DNA of 64,000 nt from Shimia_B sp038528385. Its GTDB lineage: Bacteria; Pseudomonadota; Alphaproteobacteria; Rhodobacterales; Rhodobacteraceae. Made by a program: the position numbers and the translations under genes. This document shows, piece after piece, positions 30,879-40,064 of this stretch. The notes beneath the pieces were generated by a model. That model had not been told where the DNA came from. It saw only the letters and a program-made list of their open reading frames with translations, and searched no databases. Numbering within the stretch: the stretch's first letter is position 1; each line of letters starts with the position of its first letter. The DNA lies in NCBI GenBank assembly GCA_038528385.1, contig JBCBET010000002.1:124001-188000 (forward strand). The letters are read 5' to 3'.

Positions 30879-33689
30879 TCATCCCCGGGCACGCTCCGCG
30901 CCGAGCGCGATCGCCGCGCGGAGCTTTTTCTCCAGCGACCGCTGGCGGCCCTCGGCGTGGAGTTTCAGGCCGAACATGTCCTTGACGTAGAAGCTGTCCA
31001 CCACCTGCTCGCCATAAGTCGCGATCACGGCACTGGCGATGTAGATGTTGGCGCCCGCCAGCGTCCGGCAGAGATCGTGCAGGAGACCGGGGCGGTCGCG
31101 GGTATCGACCTCGATGATCGTGTAGATGTCGGAGCCGTCATTGTCGAAGGTGATATGCGTGGGCACCGTGAAGGGGCGCTCGCGTTTCTTGAGCCGGTCG
31201 CGGTCCTTGAGCGCCTCCTGCGCCACCACTTCACCGCCGAGCGTCTTGTGGATCATCCCCTCGAGCCGCTTGAGGCGCGAGGCCTCGTAGGGCGCGCCCT
31301 CGGCGTCCTGCACCCAGAACGCCGCCACCGCGAAGCCGTCCTTCGTCGTGAAGGTCCGCGCATCCACCACGTTGGCCCCCACCAGCGCCAGCGCGCCGGT
31401 CATGCGCGCGAAGATGCCCGGGTGATCGGCCATGGCAAAGCAGACCCGCGTGGCGTCCCGCTCCTCGTCGGGCTGGAGGTCCACGCGCACTTCCTCGTCG
31501 CCGATCTCCTTCAATAGCCGGGCGAAGACCACGTGGGCGGTCACATGGAGGCCCTGCCAGTAGGGCGGGTAGTGCCGCGCCTGTTCAGTGCGCAGCGCCT
31601 CCTCGCTCCAGGCGGGCAACGCCTCGGCGAGGTTGCGCTTGGCCTCCGTGCCGCGGTTCTCGCGGTTGAGCGCCTCCATCCCGTCCTCGAGCCCGCGCCG
31701 TGTCTGGCGGTAGAGCGCGCGGATCAGCACGGCCTTCCAGTTGTTCCAGGTGTTGGGCCCCACGCCACGGATGTCGCAGACCGTGAGCAGGGTCAGGAGA
31801 TCGAGGCGCTTCACCGTCTTCACGGCCTTGGCGAAATCGCGCACCGTCCGCGGGTCGGCGATGTCGCGTTTCTGCGCCATGTCCGACATCAGGAGGTGGT
31901 AGCGGATGAGCCACTCCACCGTCTCCACCTCCTTCTTCTTGAGGCCGAGCCGCGTGGCCACCTCCCGCCCGAGCCGCGCGCCGAGGATCGAATGATCCTC
32001 CGCGCGGCCCTTGCCGATGTCGTGGCACAGAAGCGCCACGTAGAGCACCTTCCGCTTGATCTGCCCCTCCCGCAGGATCGAGGACACCACCGGCAGGTCC
32101 TCCTCCAGCTCCCCGCGCTCGATCTGAGCCAGCGTCTTCAGGCATTGGATCGTGTGCTCGTCGACGGTGTAGGCGTGGTACATGTTGAACTGCATCATCG
32201 CCACGATGGGCTCAAACTCGGGGATGAAGGCGGCGAGCATGCCGACCTCGTTCATCCGGCGCAGGGCGCGCTCGGGATTGCCGTGCTTGAGGAGCGTGTC
32301 GAGGAAGATGCGGCAGGCCTCCGGGTCGCGCCGGAGCGCGTTGTCGACCATGGGCAGGCTCGCGGAGACGATGCGCATGGCGTCAGGATGGATCAGCGTG
32401 CCGGTGCGCAGCGCCTCCTCGAAGATCCGCAGGAGGTTGAGCTTGTCGGACAGGAACTCCTCGGTATCGCCGATCGTCAGGCGGTTCTGCTTGATGGCGT
32501 AGGGCGGGTTCGCCGTCTTCGTGCGCTGGAAGAGGCGCAGGAGGGCCGGCTGCGTCTTCACATGGGCCTCCTCCAGCGCGGTGAGGAAGATCCGCGTGAG
32601 GTCCCCCACCTGCGTGGCCTGGCGGAAGTAATCCTGCATGAAGCGTTCCACCGCGCGCCGCCCGCGCCCGTCCTCGTAGCCCATGCGCTCGGCCACCTCC
32701 ACCTGGAGATCGAAGGTGAGCTGGTCGGTGGCGCGCCCGGTGATGAGATGCAGGTGGCACCGGATCGCCCAGAGGAACTCCTCGGCCTTCAGAAAGGTCT
32801 CGAACTCCTCCCGGGTGAAGAGCCCCAGCGGCACGAGATCGGCGGCATTGCTCACGCCGTGGATGTATTTGGCGATCCAGAAGAGCGACTGGAGATCGCG
32901 CAGCCCGCCCTTGCCCTCCTTAACGTTGGGCTCGACCACGTAGCGCTGTCCGCCCTGCTTGACGTGGCGGGTGTCGCGCTCCTGCAGCTTGGCCTCGATA
33001 TAATCGCGCGCCGTGGAGCGGAAGAGATCGGTCCAGAGCGCGGCGCGCAGCGTGTCGTATAGCGCCGGATTGCCGCCGAGGTCGCGCATCTCCACGAGGC
33101 TCGTGCGGATCGTGTAATCCTCCCGCGCGAGCCGCACGCAGTCGCGCACCGAGCGCGTGGCGTGCCCGATCTTGAGCTTGAGATCCCAGAGCAGGTAGAG
33201 CATCTGCCCCACCACCTCCTCGGCCCGGGCCGCGCCGGTCTTCGGCGTCAGAAAGAGCAGGTCCACGTCGGAATGGGGGGCCATCTCCCCGCGCCCGTAG
33301 CCGCCCACGGCGAGGATCGCCATTTCGGTCTCGGGTGTGGTGTCGGCGGGCGGCACGAGATGCGCCACCGCGAGGTCATGGGCGAGCCGCACCACCTCGT
33401 CGGTGATGCGCGCATAGGCGGTGGTGGCCGCGCGCGCGCGGCGCGGGGTTTCCAGAAACCGCTCCGCGATGGCGGTGCGCGCGCGGCCCAGCGCCGGGGA
33501 CAGCGTCTCCACGATGGCCTTGCGCCGCGCCACCGGGTCCTCGAGCCCAGCCACGCGCTGGGTCACCTCGAGCGTGAGCTGCGCGACATCGAGCGCCTCG
33601 GGCGCGGGCGCGGGCAGACCCACGCCGAGCGAAGGCTCGGAGACGTCCGCGGGCTCCTGCGCCGGCTCCGCGCCGGCGATGGGCGGCAT
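30879..33689 (-). CDS. glnD: PII uridylyltransferase/uridylyl-removing enzyme GlnD
   Basis: The 936-residue protein has the nucleotidyltransferase site in GGYGRGEMAPHSDVDLLFL (about residue 130). The HD phosphohydrolase motif is in LLCHDIGKGRAEDHS (about 550). Two C-terminal ACT domains lie at about 725-810 and 845-925. GlnD senses glutamine and uridylylates or deuridylylates PII proteins to control nitrogen assimilation. The ATG at 33689 lies 8 nt after the upstream gene; an in-frame ATG at 33734 would overlap it. Length is as expected. Confidence 0.96.
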   Translation of the reverse strand: MPPIAGAEPAQEPADVSEPSLGVGLPAPAPEALDVAQLTLEVTQRVAGLEDPVARRKAIVETLSPALGRARTAIAERFLETPRRARAATTAYARITDEVVRLAHDLAVAHLVPPADTTPETEMAILAVGGYGRGEMAPHSDVDLLFLTPKTGAARAEEVVGQMLYLLWDLKLKIGHATRSVRDCVRLAREDYTIRTSLVEMRDLGGNPALYDTLRAALWTDLFRSTARDYIEAKLQERDTRHVKQGGQRYVVEPNVKEGKGGLRDLQSLFWIAKYIHGVSNAADLVPLGLFTREEFETFLKAEEFLWAIRCHLHLITGRATDQLTFDLQVEVAERMGYEDGRGRRAVERFMQDYFRQATQVGDLTRIFLTALEEAHVKTQPALLRLFQRTKTANPPYAIKQNRLTIGDTEEFLSDKLNLLRIFEEALRTGTLIHPDAMRIVSASLPMVDNALRRDPEACRIFLDTLLKHGNPERALRRMNEVGMLAAFIPEFEPIVAMMQFNMYHAYTVDEHTIQCLKTLAQIERGELEEDLPVVSSILREGQIKRKVLYVALLCHDIGKGRAEDHSILGARLGREVATRLGLKKKEVETVEWLIRYHLLMSDMAQKRDIADPRTVRDFAKAVKTVKRLDLLTLLTVCDIRGVGPNTWNNWKAVLIRALYRQTRRGLEDGMEALNRENRGTEAKRNLAEALPAWSEEALRTEQARHYPPYWQGLHVTAHVVFARLLKEIGDEEVRVDLQPDEERDATRVCFAMADHPGIFARMTGALALVGANVVDARTFTTKDGFAVAAFWVQDAEGAPYEASRLKRLEGMIHKTLGGEVVAQEALKDRDRLKKRERPFTVPTHITFDNDGSDIYTIIEVDTRDRPGLLHDLCRTLAGANIYIASAVIATYGEQVVDSFYVKDMFGLKLHAEGRQRSLEKKLRAAIALGAERARG

Positions 33690-33696
33690 GTCGGTC

Positions 33697-34872
33697 TCAG
33701 AGGCCAGCGCCACCGAATCCCTGGGGGGCGGCATCGAGGGTGACCACCTGGCCGTTCTGGATGGCGCCGATGGCGAGGCCGCGCTGGTTGGTGCCGTCCG
33801 CGCGCAGGCGCACGATGCCGTTCGAGCCCTGGAAGCCCTGCGCCCGGGTGAGGCCCGCCCCACGCAAGGCGCCGGGTCCGCCCTGGTTCACGAGCGCGCC
33901 GATGATGGCCACGCCGTCATAGGCGGTGAAGGCCAGCGGGTGCGGTGGCGCGCCATAGGCCGCGCTGTAGCGGCTCGAAAAGGCCGCCGCGCGGGCGCGG
34001 TCGGGCATGGCGAACCAGCCCCCCTGGACGCCCGACAGGCTGAAGAGGCGCGCGTCGAGGTCCCAGCGCGCCAGCCCCAGATACTGGATCGTGTCGGGGC
34101 TGAGCCCGGCCTCCGGCAGGAGGTCAGCGAGGATCGGCAGCGCGCCGGCGGTGTTCGACGTCAGAAAGACCGCGTCGGCCCCGCTCGAGGCGGCGGCGCT
34201 GCGGATGCGCGACACCGCCGCGGTGATGCCGGGGAGCGAGTTCTCGTAGCTCTCGGTGGCAGCGACGCCTAGGCCGCTCTGGACAAGCGCCTGCGTGGCG
34301 GCGGCGCGCCCGGCCTGGCCGGCCACCGTCTGCGCATGGACGACCATAACGGAGGAGAGGCCCTGGCTTTGGGCAAAGCGCGCCACGCGATCGGCGCTGT
34401 CCTCGAAGGTCTGGCCCAGGAGGTAGACATTGCCGCCCGCCACGGCGGTGTTGTTGGAAAAGGTGAGGACGGAGGTGTTGGAGCCGCGCACCGCGAGGCC
34501 CACGGCCGCGGCGACGTCCCCGTCGAGGGGGCCCAAGATGATGTCGGCCCCGTCGGAAACGGCCTGCCGTGCGGCGGCCACGGCGGTCTCGGCGCTGCGC
34601 TGGGTGCTCAGCACTGTGAGGTTCACGTCCACAGTGTTGAGGTCGGCGGCCGCCAGGCGTGCGGCGCGCTCGAGGCTCGCGGCGATGCGGTCGAGCTCCG
34701 CGGTGCCCGTGTCCGAGGGCACGAGGAGCGCCACGTCCACCGACGCGCTCGCGCCGCCTCCCGAGGGTGCGGTGGCGATCTCGACGGGCTCGCAGGCCGC
34801 CAGCAGTAGGGCCGCGAGCATTGCCGCGCCGGTGCGTACCGCGTTGCCAATCGTCGTCAAACCCGCCACCAT
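33697..34872 (-). CDS. Penicillin-binding-protein activator, LpoA/LppC-like lipoprotein
   Basis: The 391-residue protein has a lipoprotein signal (AMLAALLLAACEP, lipobox LAAC at about residues 24-27). It continues as a periplasmic-binding-protein-like domain of the LppC/LpoA family, with DIILGPLDGDVAAAVGLAV and AFTAYDGVAIIGALV. It probably sits in the outer membrane and activates peptidoglycan synthases; in alphaproteobacteria this role is inferred from homology. The ATG at 34872 has AAAGG 8 nt upstream and is preferred to the ATG at 34926, which has no ribosome site. It is divergent from rsmI and runs into glnD. Confidence 0.85.
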   Translation of the reverse strand: MVAGLTTIGNAVRTGAAMLAALLLAACEPVEIATAPSGGGASASVDVALLVPSDTGTAELDRIAASLERAARLAAADLNTVDVNLTVLSTQRSAETAVAAARQAVSDGADIILGPLDGDVAAAVGLAVRGSNTSVLTFSNNTAVAGGNVYLLGQTFEDSADRVARFAQSQGLSSVMVVHAQTVAGQAGRAAATQALVQSGLGVAATESYENSLPGITAAVSRIRSAAASSGADAVFLTSNTAGALPILADLLPEAGLSPDTIQYLGLARWDLDARLFSLSGVQGGWFAMPDRARAAAFSSRYSAAYGAPPHPLAFTAYDGVAIIGALVNQGGPGALRGAGLTRAQGFQGSNGIVRLRADGTNQRGLAIGAIQNGQVVTLDAAPQGFGGAGL

Positions 34873-34952
34873 CCGCCTAACCTTTGATCCTGTAGGGGCC
34901 CCACGGGCCACCGTCGGCCGCATCATAGGCGTCGGGAGGGTGGGGTCGAGTC

Positions 34953-35819
34953 ATGAATTACCGAAACACCGCGCTCCCGCCGGGGCTTCACCTCATCTCG
35001 ACGCCCATCGGAAATGCGCGCGACATCACGCTGCGCGCGCTCGACACGCTGGCTTCCGCCGATGTGCTGGCGGCAGAGGATACGCGCATGCTGCTGAAAC
35101 TGATGCATATTCACGGGGTGCCCCTGGACGGACGGCGGGTGCTGGCATTCCATGACCATTCGAGACCCGCCGACCGCGCGAAGCTCGTGGAGGCAATGGT
35201 GCGCGGGCAATCGGTCGCCTATGCGACCGATGCCGGCACGCCGCTCATCGCCGATCCGGGCTTCACGCTCGTCGCGGAGGCGCGCAAGGCGGGCGTGCCG
35301 GTGACCGCGGCCCCGGGCGCCTCTGCGCTCACGATGGCGCTTTCGGTGGCGGGTCTGCCCACGGACCGGTTCTCCTTTCGCGGGTTCGCGCCGTCGGCGC
35401 GGGCCGCGCGGCGCGGCTTCCTCGCCGGGCTCGCCCAGGCGGAGGAGACGAGCGTGTTCTATGAGACACCGCGGCGCATCGCGGACTGCCTCACGGACGC
35501 CGCCGAGATCCTCGGCCCGGCGCGCGAGGCGGTGCTCTGCCGTGAGCTCACGAAACGCTTCGAAGAGGTGCGCAGCGGCACGCTGCAAGGGCTCGCGGAC
35601 CTTGTCGCCGAGACGGGCCCGAAGGGGGAGATGGTCGTGCTCCTCGCGCCATCGGAGCGCCCGGAGGCCGCGGCCGAGGACGTGGATGCGGCGATTAGGG
35701 AAGCCTTAATCACCATGCGCGTAAAAGATGCGGCAGAGGTGGTGGCCGGAAGCTTCGGGTTGCCACGCCGCGACGTCTATCAACGGGCCCTGCGCCTCAA
35801 ATCCGGAGAGGGCTCCTGA
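34953..35819 (+). CDS. rsmI: 16S rRNA 2'-O-ribose C1402 methyltransferase RsmI
   Basis: The 288-residue tetrapyrrole-methylase-fold protein shows LHLISTPIGNARDITLRAL, the loop AAEDTRMLLKL, TDAGTPLIADPGF and FYETPRRIADCL. It methylates the ribose of C1402 in 16S rRNA. The standard order of LpoA-like gene (divergent), rsmI, yraN and gshB is intact. Its 3' end provides the ribosome site for yraN. Confidence 0.95.
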   Translation: MNYRNTALPPGLHLISTPIGNARDITLRALDTLASADVLAAEDTRMLLKLMHIHGVPLDGRRVLAFHDHSRPADRAKLVEAMVRGQSVAYATDAGTPLIADPGFTLVAEARKAGVPVTAAPGASALTMALSVAGLPTDRFSFRGFAPSARAARRGFLAGLAQAEETSVFYETPRRIADCLTDAAEILGPAREAVLCRELTKRFEEVRSGTLQGLADLVAETGPKGEMVVLLAPSERPEAAAEDVDAAIREALITMRVKDAAEVVAGSFGLPRRDVYQRALRLKSGEGS

Positions 35820-36190
35820 GCTACAATCGCGCCATCACGGGCCTCGTCTCCCAGGTCAAGGGCCGCGCCGCCGAAGACGCCGTGGCACGCCACTACGAGC
35901 GGCTGGGCCTCCTGTGCCTCGCGGAGCGCTGGAAAGGCGCCCACGGGGAGATCGACCTGATCTTTCAGGATGCGGATGGCGCGCTCGTCTTCGTGGAAGT
36001 GAAGGCGTCCCACCGGGCGGAGGACGCGCTCCACGCGCTCGGACCCCGGCAACAGGCGCGGCTTCTCGACAGCGCCAGCGCGTTTCTGGCCCTCATGCCG
36101 CGCGGGCAGCGCACCCCCTGCCGGATCGATGTGGCGGCCTATGACGGTGTCGGGGCTATGACCATCGTGGAGAATGCGCTGGCGGGCTGA
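35816..36190 (+). CDS. yraN: YraN family (UPF0102) nuclease-fold protein, probable CTG start
   Basis: The protein has the family core RAAEDAVARHYERLG, GAHGEIDLIFQD and LVFVEVKASH, a restriction-endonuclease-like fold of unknown role. The first ATG/GTG/TTG in the frame is the GTG at 35882, but that would cut into the conserved AEDAVARHYE block. The frame is open and similar in character up to the rsmI stop. A CTG at 35816, 4 nt after GGAGAGG and overlapping the rsmI stop, is the best start and gives 124 residues, normal for YraN. The start is therefore inferred. Confidence 0.75.
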   Translation: MSYNRAITGLVSQVKGRAAEDAVARHYERLGLLCLAERWKGAHGEIDLIFQDADGALVFVEVKASHRAEDALHALGPRQQARLLDSASAFLALMPRGQRTPCRIDVAAYDGVGAMTIVENALAG

Positions 36191-36259
36191 GCCGCCCGGG
36201 CGTGCTTGTACCTCCCGCGGCGCTGGGCCATGAAGGCACCACAGGCGAGGGAGGGCAGG

Positions 36260-37210
36260 TTGCGCGTCGCATTCCAGATGGACCCGATCGAGGATGTCGA
36301 CATCGACGCCGACAGCTCCTTCCGCCTCGCCGAGGAGGCGCAGGCCCGCGGTCACGACCTCTTCGTCTACGAGCCCGACCAGCTGGTCTTCGACAGCGGC
36401 ACTGTCTCGGCCCGGGGCCGCGCTGTCACCCTCGCGCGCAGCCGCGGAAACCACGTGACCTTCGGCCCCTGGGAGACCCGCGATCTGCGGGGCGAGGACG
36501 TGATCTGGCTGCGCCAGGACCCGCCCTTCGACATGGGCTACATCACCACGACCCATCTCCTGCAGATGATCCATCCGGACACGCTCGTCGTGAACGACCC
36601 GTTCTGGGTCCGAAATTTCCCCGAAAAGCTCCTCGTGCTCGCATTCGCCGACCTCACGCCGCCCACCATGGTGGCGCGCTCGCTCGCGGCGCTGCGAGAT
36701 TTTCGCGCGCGCCATGGCGACGTCATCGTCAAGCCGCTCTACGGCAATGGCGGCGCGGGCGTCTTCCGGCTCCGCCCCGACGACGGCAACCTCGCCTCGC
36801 TCCACGAGCTCTTCGCCGGCATCAACCGCGAGCCGCTTATCGCGCAGAAATTCCTCCCCGACGTCAGCGCGGGCGACAAGCGGATCATCCTCGTGGACGG
36901 CGCGCCCGTGGGCGCCATCAACCGCGTGCCCGCTCTGGGCGAGACGCGCTCGAACATGCATGTGGGCGGGCGCCCGGAGAAGATCGGCCTCACCGAGCGC
37001 GAGCGCGAGATCTGCGCCCGCATCGGGCCCACCTTGCGCGAGCACGGCCAGGTCTTCGTGGGCATCGACGTCATCGGCGGCTGGCTCACGGAGATCAACG
37101 TGACCTCCCCCACTGGCATCCAGGAGCTCGAGCGGTTCGACGGCATCAACGTGGCCGCCAAGATCTGGGAGGCCATCGAGGCGCGGCGCGCTACTGCGGA
37201 CCGGTCGTGA
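36260..37210 (+). CDS. gshB: Glutathione synthetase
   Basis: The 316-residue ATP-grasp enzyme joins gamma-glutamylcysteine and glycine. It shows VAFQMDPIEDVDIDADSSF at the N-terminus, VNDPFWVRNFPEKL, VIVKPLYGNGGAGVF near residue 157 and INVTSPTGIQELERF near 285. The TTG at 36260 has GAGGGAGGG about 6 nt upstream and matches the usual N-terminus. The ATG at 36230 would add ten unmatched residues. It is third after rsmI and yraN. Its last 20 nt overlap the end of comM on the other strand. Confidence 0.94.
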   Translation: MRVAFQMDPIEDVDIDADSSFRLAEEAQARGHDLFVYEPDQLVFDSGTVSARGRAVTLARSRGNHVTFGPWETRDLRGEDVIWLRQDPPFDMGYITTTHLLQMIHPDTLVVNDPFWVRNFPEKLLVLAFADLTPPTMVARSLAALRDFRARHGDVIVKPLYGNGGAGVFRLRPDDGNLASLHELFAGINREPLIAQKFLPDVSAGDKRIILVDGAPVGAINRVPALGETRSNMHVGGRPEKIGLTEREREICARIGPTLREHGQVFVGIDVIGGWLTEINVTSPTGIQELERFDGINVAAKIWEAIEARRATADRS

Positions 37211-38702
37211 GCCGGTAGCTGATCGCCTCCGCCACGTGGTGGCGTTCCACCGGAACCGAGGCCTCGAGGTCGGCGATGGTGCGCGCCACGCGCATCACCC
37301 GGTGATAGCCTCGCGCCGAAAATCCGAATTTCTCCGCCGCCCGCCGCAGCAGGTCCTTGCCCTCCGAAGACGGCGCGGCGACCTCCTCGAGCAGCGCGCC
37401 CTCGATATCGGCGTTCATCTCCGTGGCCTCGCGACCGGCATAGCGCTCCGCCTGGCGCGCGCGCGCCCCGGCCACGCGGGCACCGATCTCCCGCGAGCTT
37501 TCGCCCGTGGCGGGCAGATCGAGATCGGCGAAGCTCACCGGCGGTACCTCCACGCGCAGATCGAAGCGGTCCATGAGCGGCCCGGAGATGCGGCCCATAT
37601 ACTCGTCGGCGCATTTCGCGCCGCGGCTGCAAACGAAGCCGGGCTCCCCCGCCTGCCCGCAGCGGCACGGATTGGCGGCGGCGATGAGCATGAAGCGCGA
37701 GGGGTAGCGCACGTGATGATTGGCGCGCGCCACCATGACCGAGCCCGTCTCGATCGGTTGCCTTAGCGTCTCGAGCACCGGGCGCGGGAATTCCGGGAAT
37801 TCGTCCATGAAGAGGACGCCGTTATGGGCGAGCGAGATCTCGCCCGGCTTCGCGCCCCGCCCGCCGCCCACGATGGCGGCCATGGAGGCGGTGTGGTGCG
37901 GCTCCCGAAAGGGCCGCGCGCGGGATATACCGCCCTCGTCGAGGAGGCCCGAGAGAGAGTGGATCATGGAGGTTTCGAGCGCCTCGGCCGCCGAAAGCGG
38001 CGGCAGGATGCCCGGGATGCGCGCGGCGATCATCGATTTGCCCGAGCCCGGCGCGCCCACGAGGAGCACGTGGTGGCGGCCCGCCGCGGCGATCTCCACC
38101 GCGCGTTTGGCGCGTTCCTGCCCCTTCACCTCCGCCATGTCGCGGGAGCCATGGGGCAGCGTCACCTCGCCGGGACCCGCGGGCGGGATCGGGGACTGGC
38201 CGGTGAAGTGGCGCACGACCTCGGGCAAGGTGCGGGCGCCGATGACCTCCGTGGCGCCGACCCAGGCCGCCTCGGCGCCCACCGCCTCGGGGCAGAGCAG
38301 GCGGCGGTCCTCCGACGCGGCGGCCATGGCGGCGGGGAGAGCGCCCACCACGGCCACGAGATCGCCGTTGAGCGACAGCTCCCCCAGCGCCACGGTGCGC
38401 GCCACCTCCTCCTTCGGGACCATGTCGATGGCAGCGAGCAGCGCCAGCGCAATGGGCAGATCGAAATGCGAGCCGTCCTTGGGCAGGTCCGCGGGAGAGA
38501 GGTTGATCGTGATCCGCTTCGACGGCAGCGCGATGGAGAGCGCGTCGAGCGCCGCGCGCACGCGGTCGCGCGCCTCGCTCACCGCCTTGTTCGGCAGCCC
38601 CACGATGGAAAAGGACGGCAGGCCCGCGGTGATCGCGCATTGCACTTCCACGAGGCGGGCCTCGACGCCCTCGAAGGCGACGGTATAGGCGATGGCGACC
38701 AT
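37191..38702 (-). CDS. comM: YifB/ComM family Mg-chelatase-like AAA+ ATPase
   Basis: The 503-residue protein has the N-terminal ChlI domain (VEVQCAITAGLPSFSIVGLP), Walker A GAPGSGKSMIAARIPGILPP near residue 217, Walker B in FMDEFPEF near 299 and the Mg_chelatase_C domain to the end. ComM is a hexameric helicase that promotes branch migration of incoming DNA. In Rhodobacter capsulatus it is needed to receive gene-transfer-agent DNA and is under CtrA control, as I recall. TTAAC-type half-sites lie just upstream here. Confidence 0.93.
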   Translation of the reverse strand: MVAIAYTVAFEGVEARLVEVQCAITAGLPSFSIVGLPNKAVSEARDRVRAALDALSIALPSKRITINLSPADLPKDGSHFDLPIALALLAAIDMVPKEEVARTVALGELSLNGDLVAVVGALPAAMAAASEDRRLLCPEAVGAEAAWVGATEVIGARTLPEVVRHFTGQSPIPPAGPGEVTLPHGSRDMAEVKGQERAKRAVEIAAAGRHHVLLVGAPGSGKSMIAARIPGILPPLSAAEALETSMIHSLSGLLDEGGISRARPFREPHHTASMAAIVGGGRGAKPGEISLAHNGVLFMDEFPEFPRPVLETLRQPIETGSVMVARANHHVRYPSRFMLIAAANPCRCGQAGEPGFVCSRGAKCADEYMGRISGPLMDRFDLRVEVPPVSFADLDLPATGESSREIGARVAGARARQAERYAGREATEMNADIEGALLEEVAAPSSEGKDLLRRAAEKFGFSARGYHRVMRVARTIADLEASVPVERHHVAEAISYRLTTGPQ

Positions 38703-38712
38703 GGGGGCTCCC

Positions 38713-38728
38713 GTTAGACTTGGTTAAC
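38713..38728. promoter_or_regulatory. Weak CtrA-like half-sites before comM
   Basis: GTTAGACTTGGTTAAC is an imperfect palindrome 11-26 bp before the comM start. On the comM strand it reads GTTAACCAAGTCTAAC, which gives TTAA followed by TAAC with a six-base spacer under consensus alignment. A separate TTAA is at 38756-38759. The match is poorer than at luxR. Confidence 0.25.
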
Positions 38729-38869
38729 GGTAGCGGGGCGAGTCTGAAGGAATGGTTAATCGCGGCGCGGGATGCGCGTCAGGGGGTCACGCTTCGGTCC
38801 TGTAGGAACGATCGGGAGGGGGGGGGCGCTGGGCCGACTCCCTCCAGCGCGCAGGGCCAAGACCCGCCC

Positions 38870-39433
38870 TCAGGGGCGGTGGTTGACCACCACCGGATCG
38901 CGGTCGCCGGGCAGATGCGTGACGCTGAGGTTGTCGATCTTCTGCGCGAGCACCTCGTAGGGCGTGCAGCCCCGCGCACGGCGGAGCTGCGTGAGGATGG
39001 CGCCGAAATGGGCCACGACGATGAGCGGGCCGCCGGTCGCCGCTGCGATCTCGTCGATGGCCGCGCTCACGCGCGCCTCGGCGGCGTTCCAGCTTTCGCC
39101 GTCGGGGGCCGCGATGTCGCCAGGCTCTTCCCAGAACCGGCGGGACAGGTCCGGCCAGCGCGCGGCGATAGCGTCGAAGGCCATGCCGTCCCAGGCGCCG
39201 AAGTCGATTTCGCGCAAGCCCGGATGATCGCCCAGCCGGCGGCGGGCGCCCTGGATCGCGTCCGCCGTGGCGCGGGCACGAGAGAGGTCGGAGGAAACGA
39301 TCGTGGCCTCCGCCGGCAGGTACCCGGCGAGCCGCGCCAGCGCCGCGCTGTCGGACAAGTCCGCGGGCACGTCGCGCCAGCCGGTGAACACCGTCTCATG
39401 GGTGGGACCGTGGCGCACCCACCAGACGCTCAC
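38870..39433 (-). CDS. Histidine phosphatase, probable alpha-ribazole phosphatase
   Basis: The 187-residue protein belongs to the phosphoglycerate-mutase-like superfamily. It has the catalytic RHG in WWVRHGPTHE, LREIDFGAWDGM near residue 75, and the second histidine in VVAHFGAILTQLRRA near 140. It starts with GTG overlapping the cobU stop (GTGA). This coupling suggests CobC, which dephosphorylates alpha-ribazole 5-phosphate in cobalamin lower-ligand assembly. The family alone would not prove it. Confidence 0.72.
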   Translation of the reverse strand: MSVWWVRHGPTHETVFTGWRDVPADLSDSAALARLAGYLPAEATIVSSDLSRARATADAIQGARRRLGDHPGLREIDFGAWDGMAFDAIAARWPDLSRRFWEEPGDIAAPDGESWNAAEARVSAAIDEIAAATGGPLIVVAHFGAILTQLRRARGCTPYEVLAQKIDNLSVTHLPGDRDPVVVNHRP

Positions 39434-39957
39434 GGCGTCGCGGCCTTCAGGACCTGAGGCAGGCCCGCGGTCACGAAGACAACCTCGTCGGCCTGGGCCG
39501 CGAGGCGCTGGTTGAGCTGCCCCTGGGCGTCGCGGAACCGCCGGCCCAGCGCGTAGGCCGGCACGATGCCGTGGCCCACCTCATTCGACACCACCACGAG
39601 GGGCGCGGGACAGCCCGCCACCGCCGCCGTGAACGCCGTCACCGCCGCGTCCATGTCCCGCTCCGCCAGGAGCTGGTTGCTCAACCACATCGTGGCGCAG
39701 TCGAGGAGCGCGCAATGACCCTCAGGCACCGTCGCGAGCACCCCAAGATCATGGGGCGCGTCATGGGTGTCCCAGGCGGTCCCGCGCGCGGCGCGGTGGG
39801 CGGCGATCTTGGCCGTCATCTCCGCGTCATGGGCCTCGGCGGTGGCGATGTAGTGGCGGTTCAGCCCCGCCGACGAAACCCGCGCCTCCGCCCAGGCGGA
39901 CTTCCCGGAACTGGCGCCCCCGAGAACGAGGGTGAGAGGGGGCAACAAATTCTTCAT
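39430..39957 (-). CDS. cobU: Adenosylcobinamide kinase/guanylyltransferase
   Basis: The 175-residue protein has the P-loop GGASSGKSAWAEARV near residue 11, RHYIATAEAHDAEM near 33, and VVVSNEVGHGIVPAYALGRRFRD near 130, the CobU/CobP pattern. It phosphorylates adenosylcobinamide and adds GMP during nucleotide-loop assembly. Adenosylcobalamin is the cofactor of ecm in this window. The ATG at 39957 is preferred; the open frame extends into the rpoHII promoter region. It is divergent from rpoHII. Confidence 0.93.
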   Translation of the reverse strand: MKNLLPPLTLVLGGASSGKSAWAEARVSSAGLNRHYIATAEAHDAEMTAKIAAHRAARGTAWDTHDAPHDLGVLATVPEGHCALLDCATMWLSNQLLAERDMDAAVTAFTAAVAGCPAPLVVVSNEVGHGIVPAYALGRRFRDAQGQLNQRLAAQADEVVFVTAGLPQVLKAATP

Positions 39958-39965
39958 GCTTTTTC

Positions 39966-39993
39966 TGATCCACCCCTGATTGCACCGCGTAAC
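39966..39993 (+). promoter_or_regulatory. RpoE(ECF11)-like promoter of rpoHII
   Basis: TGATCC (39966-39971) and TAAC (39990-39993) are 18 bp apart and lie about 70 bp before the rpoHII start. TGATCC is the -35 hexamer of the singlet-oxygen-responsive RpoE regulon in Rhodobacter sphaeroides, where rpoHII is a direct target, as recalled. The -10 match is approximate. Confidence 0.6.
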
Positions 39994-40064
39994 AAGGTCA
40001 AACACCAACGAGGGGCGCGCCACTCGCCCCCGCTCACTTCTCAAGACCAGGGGGCCTTCGACAG

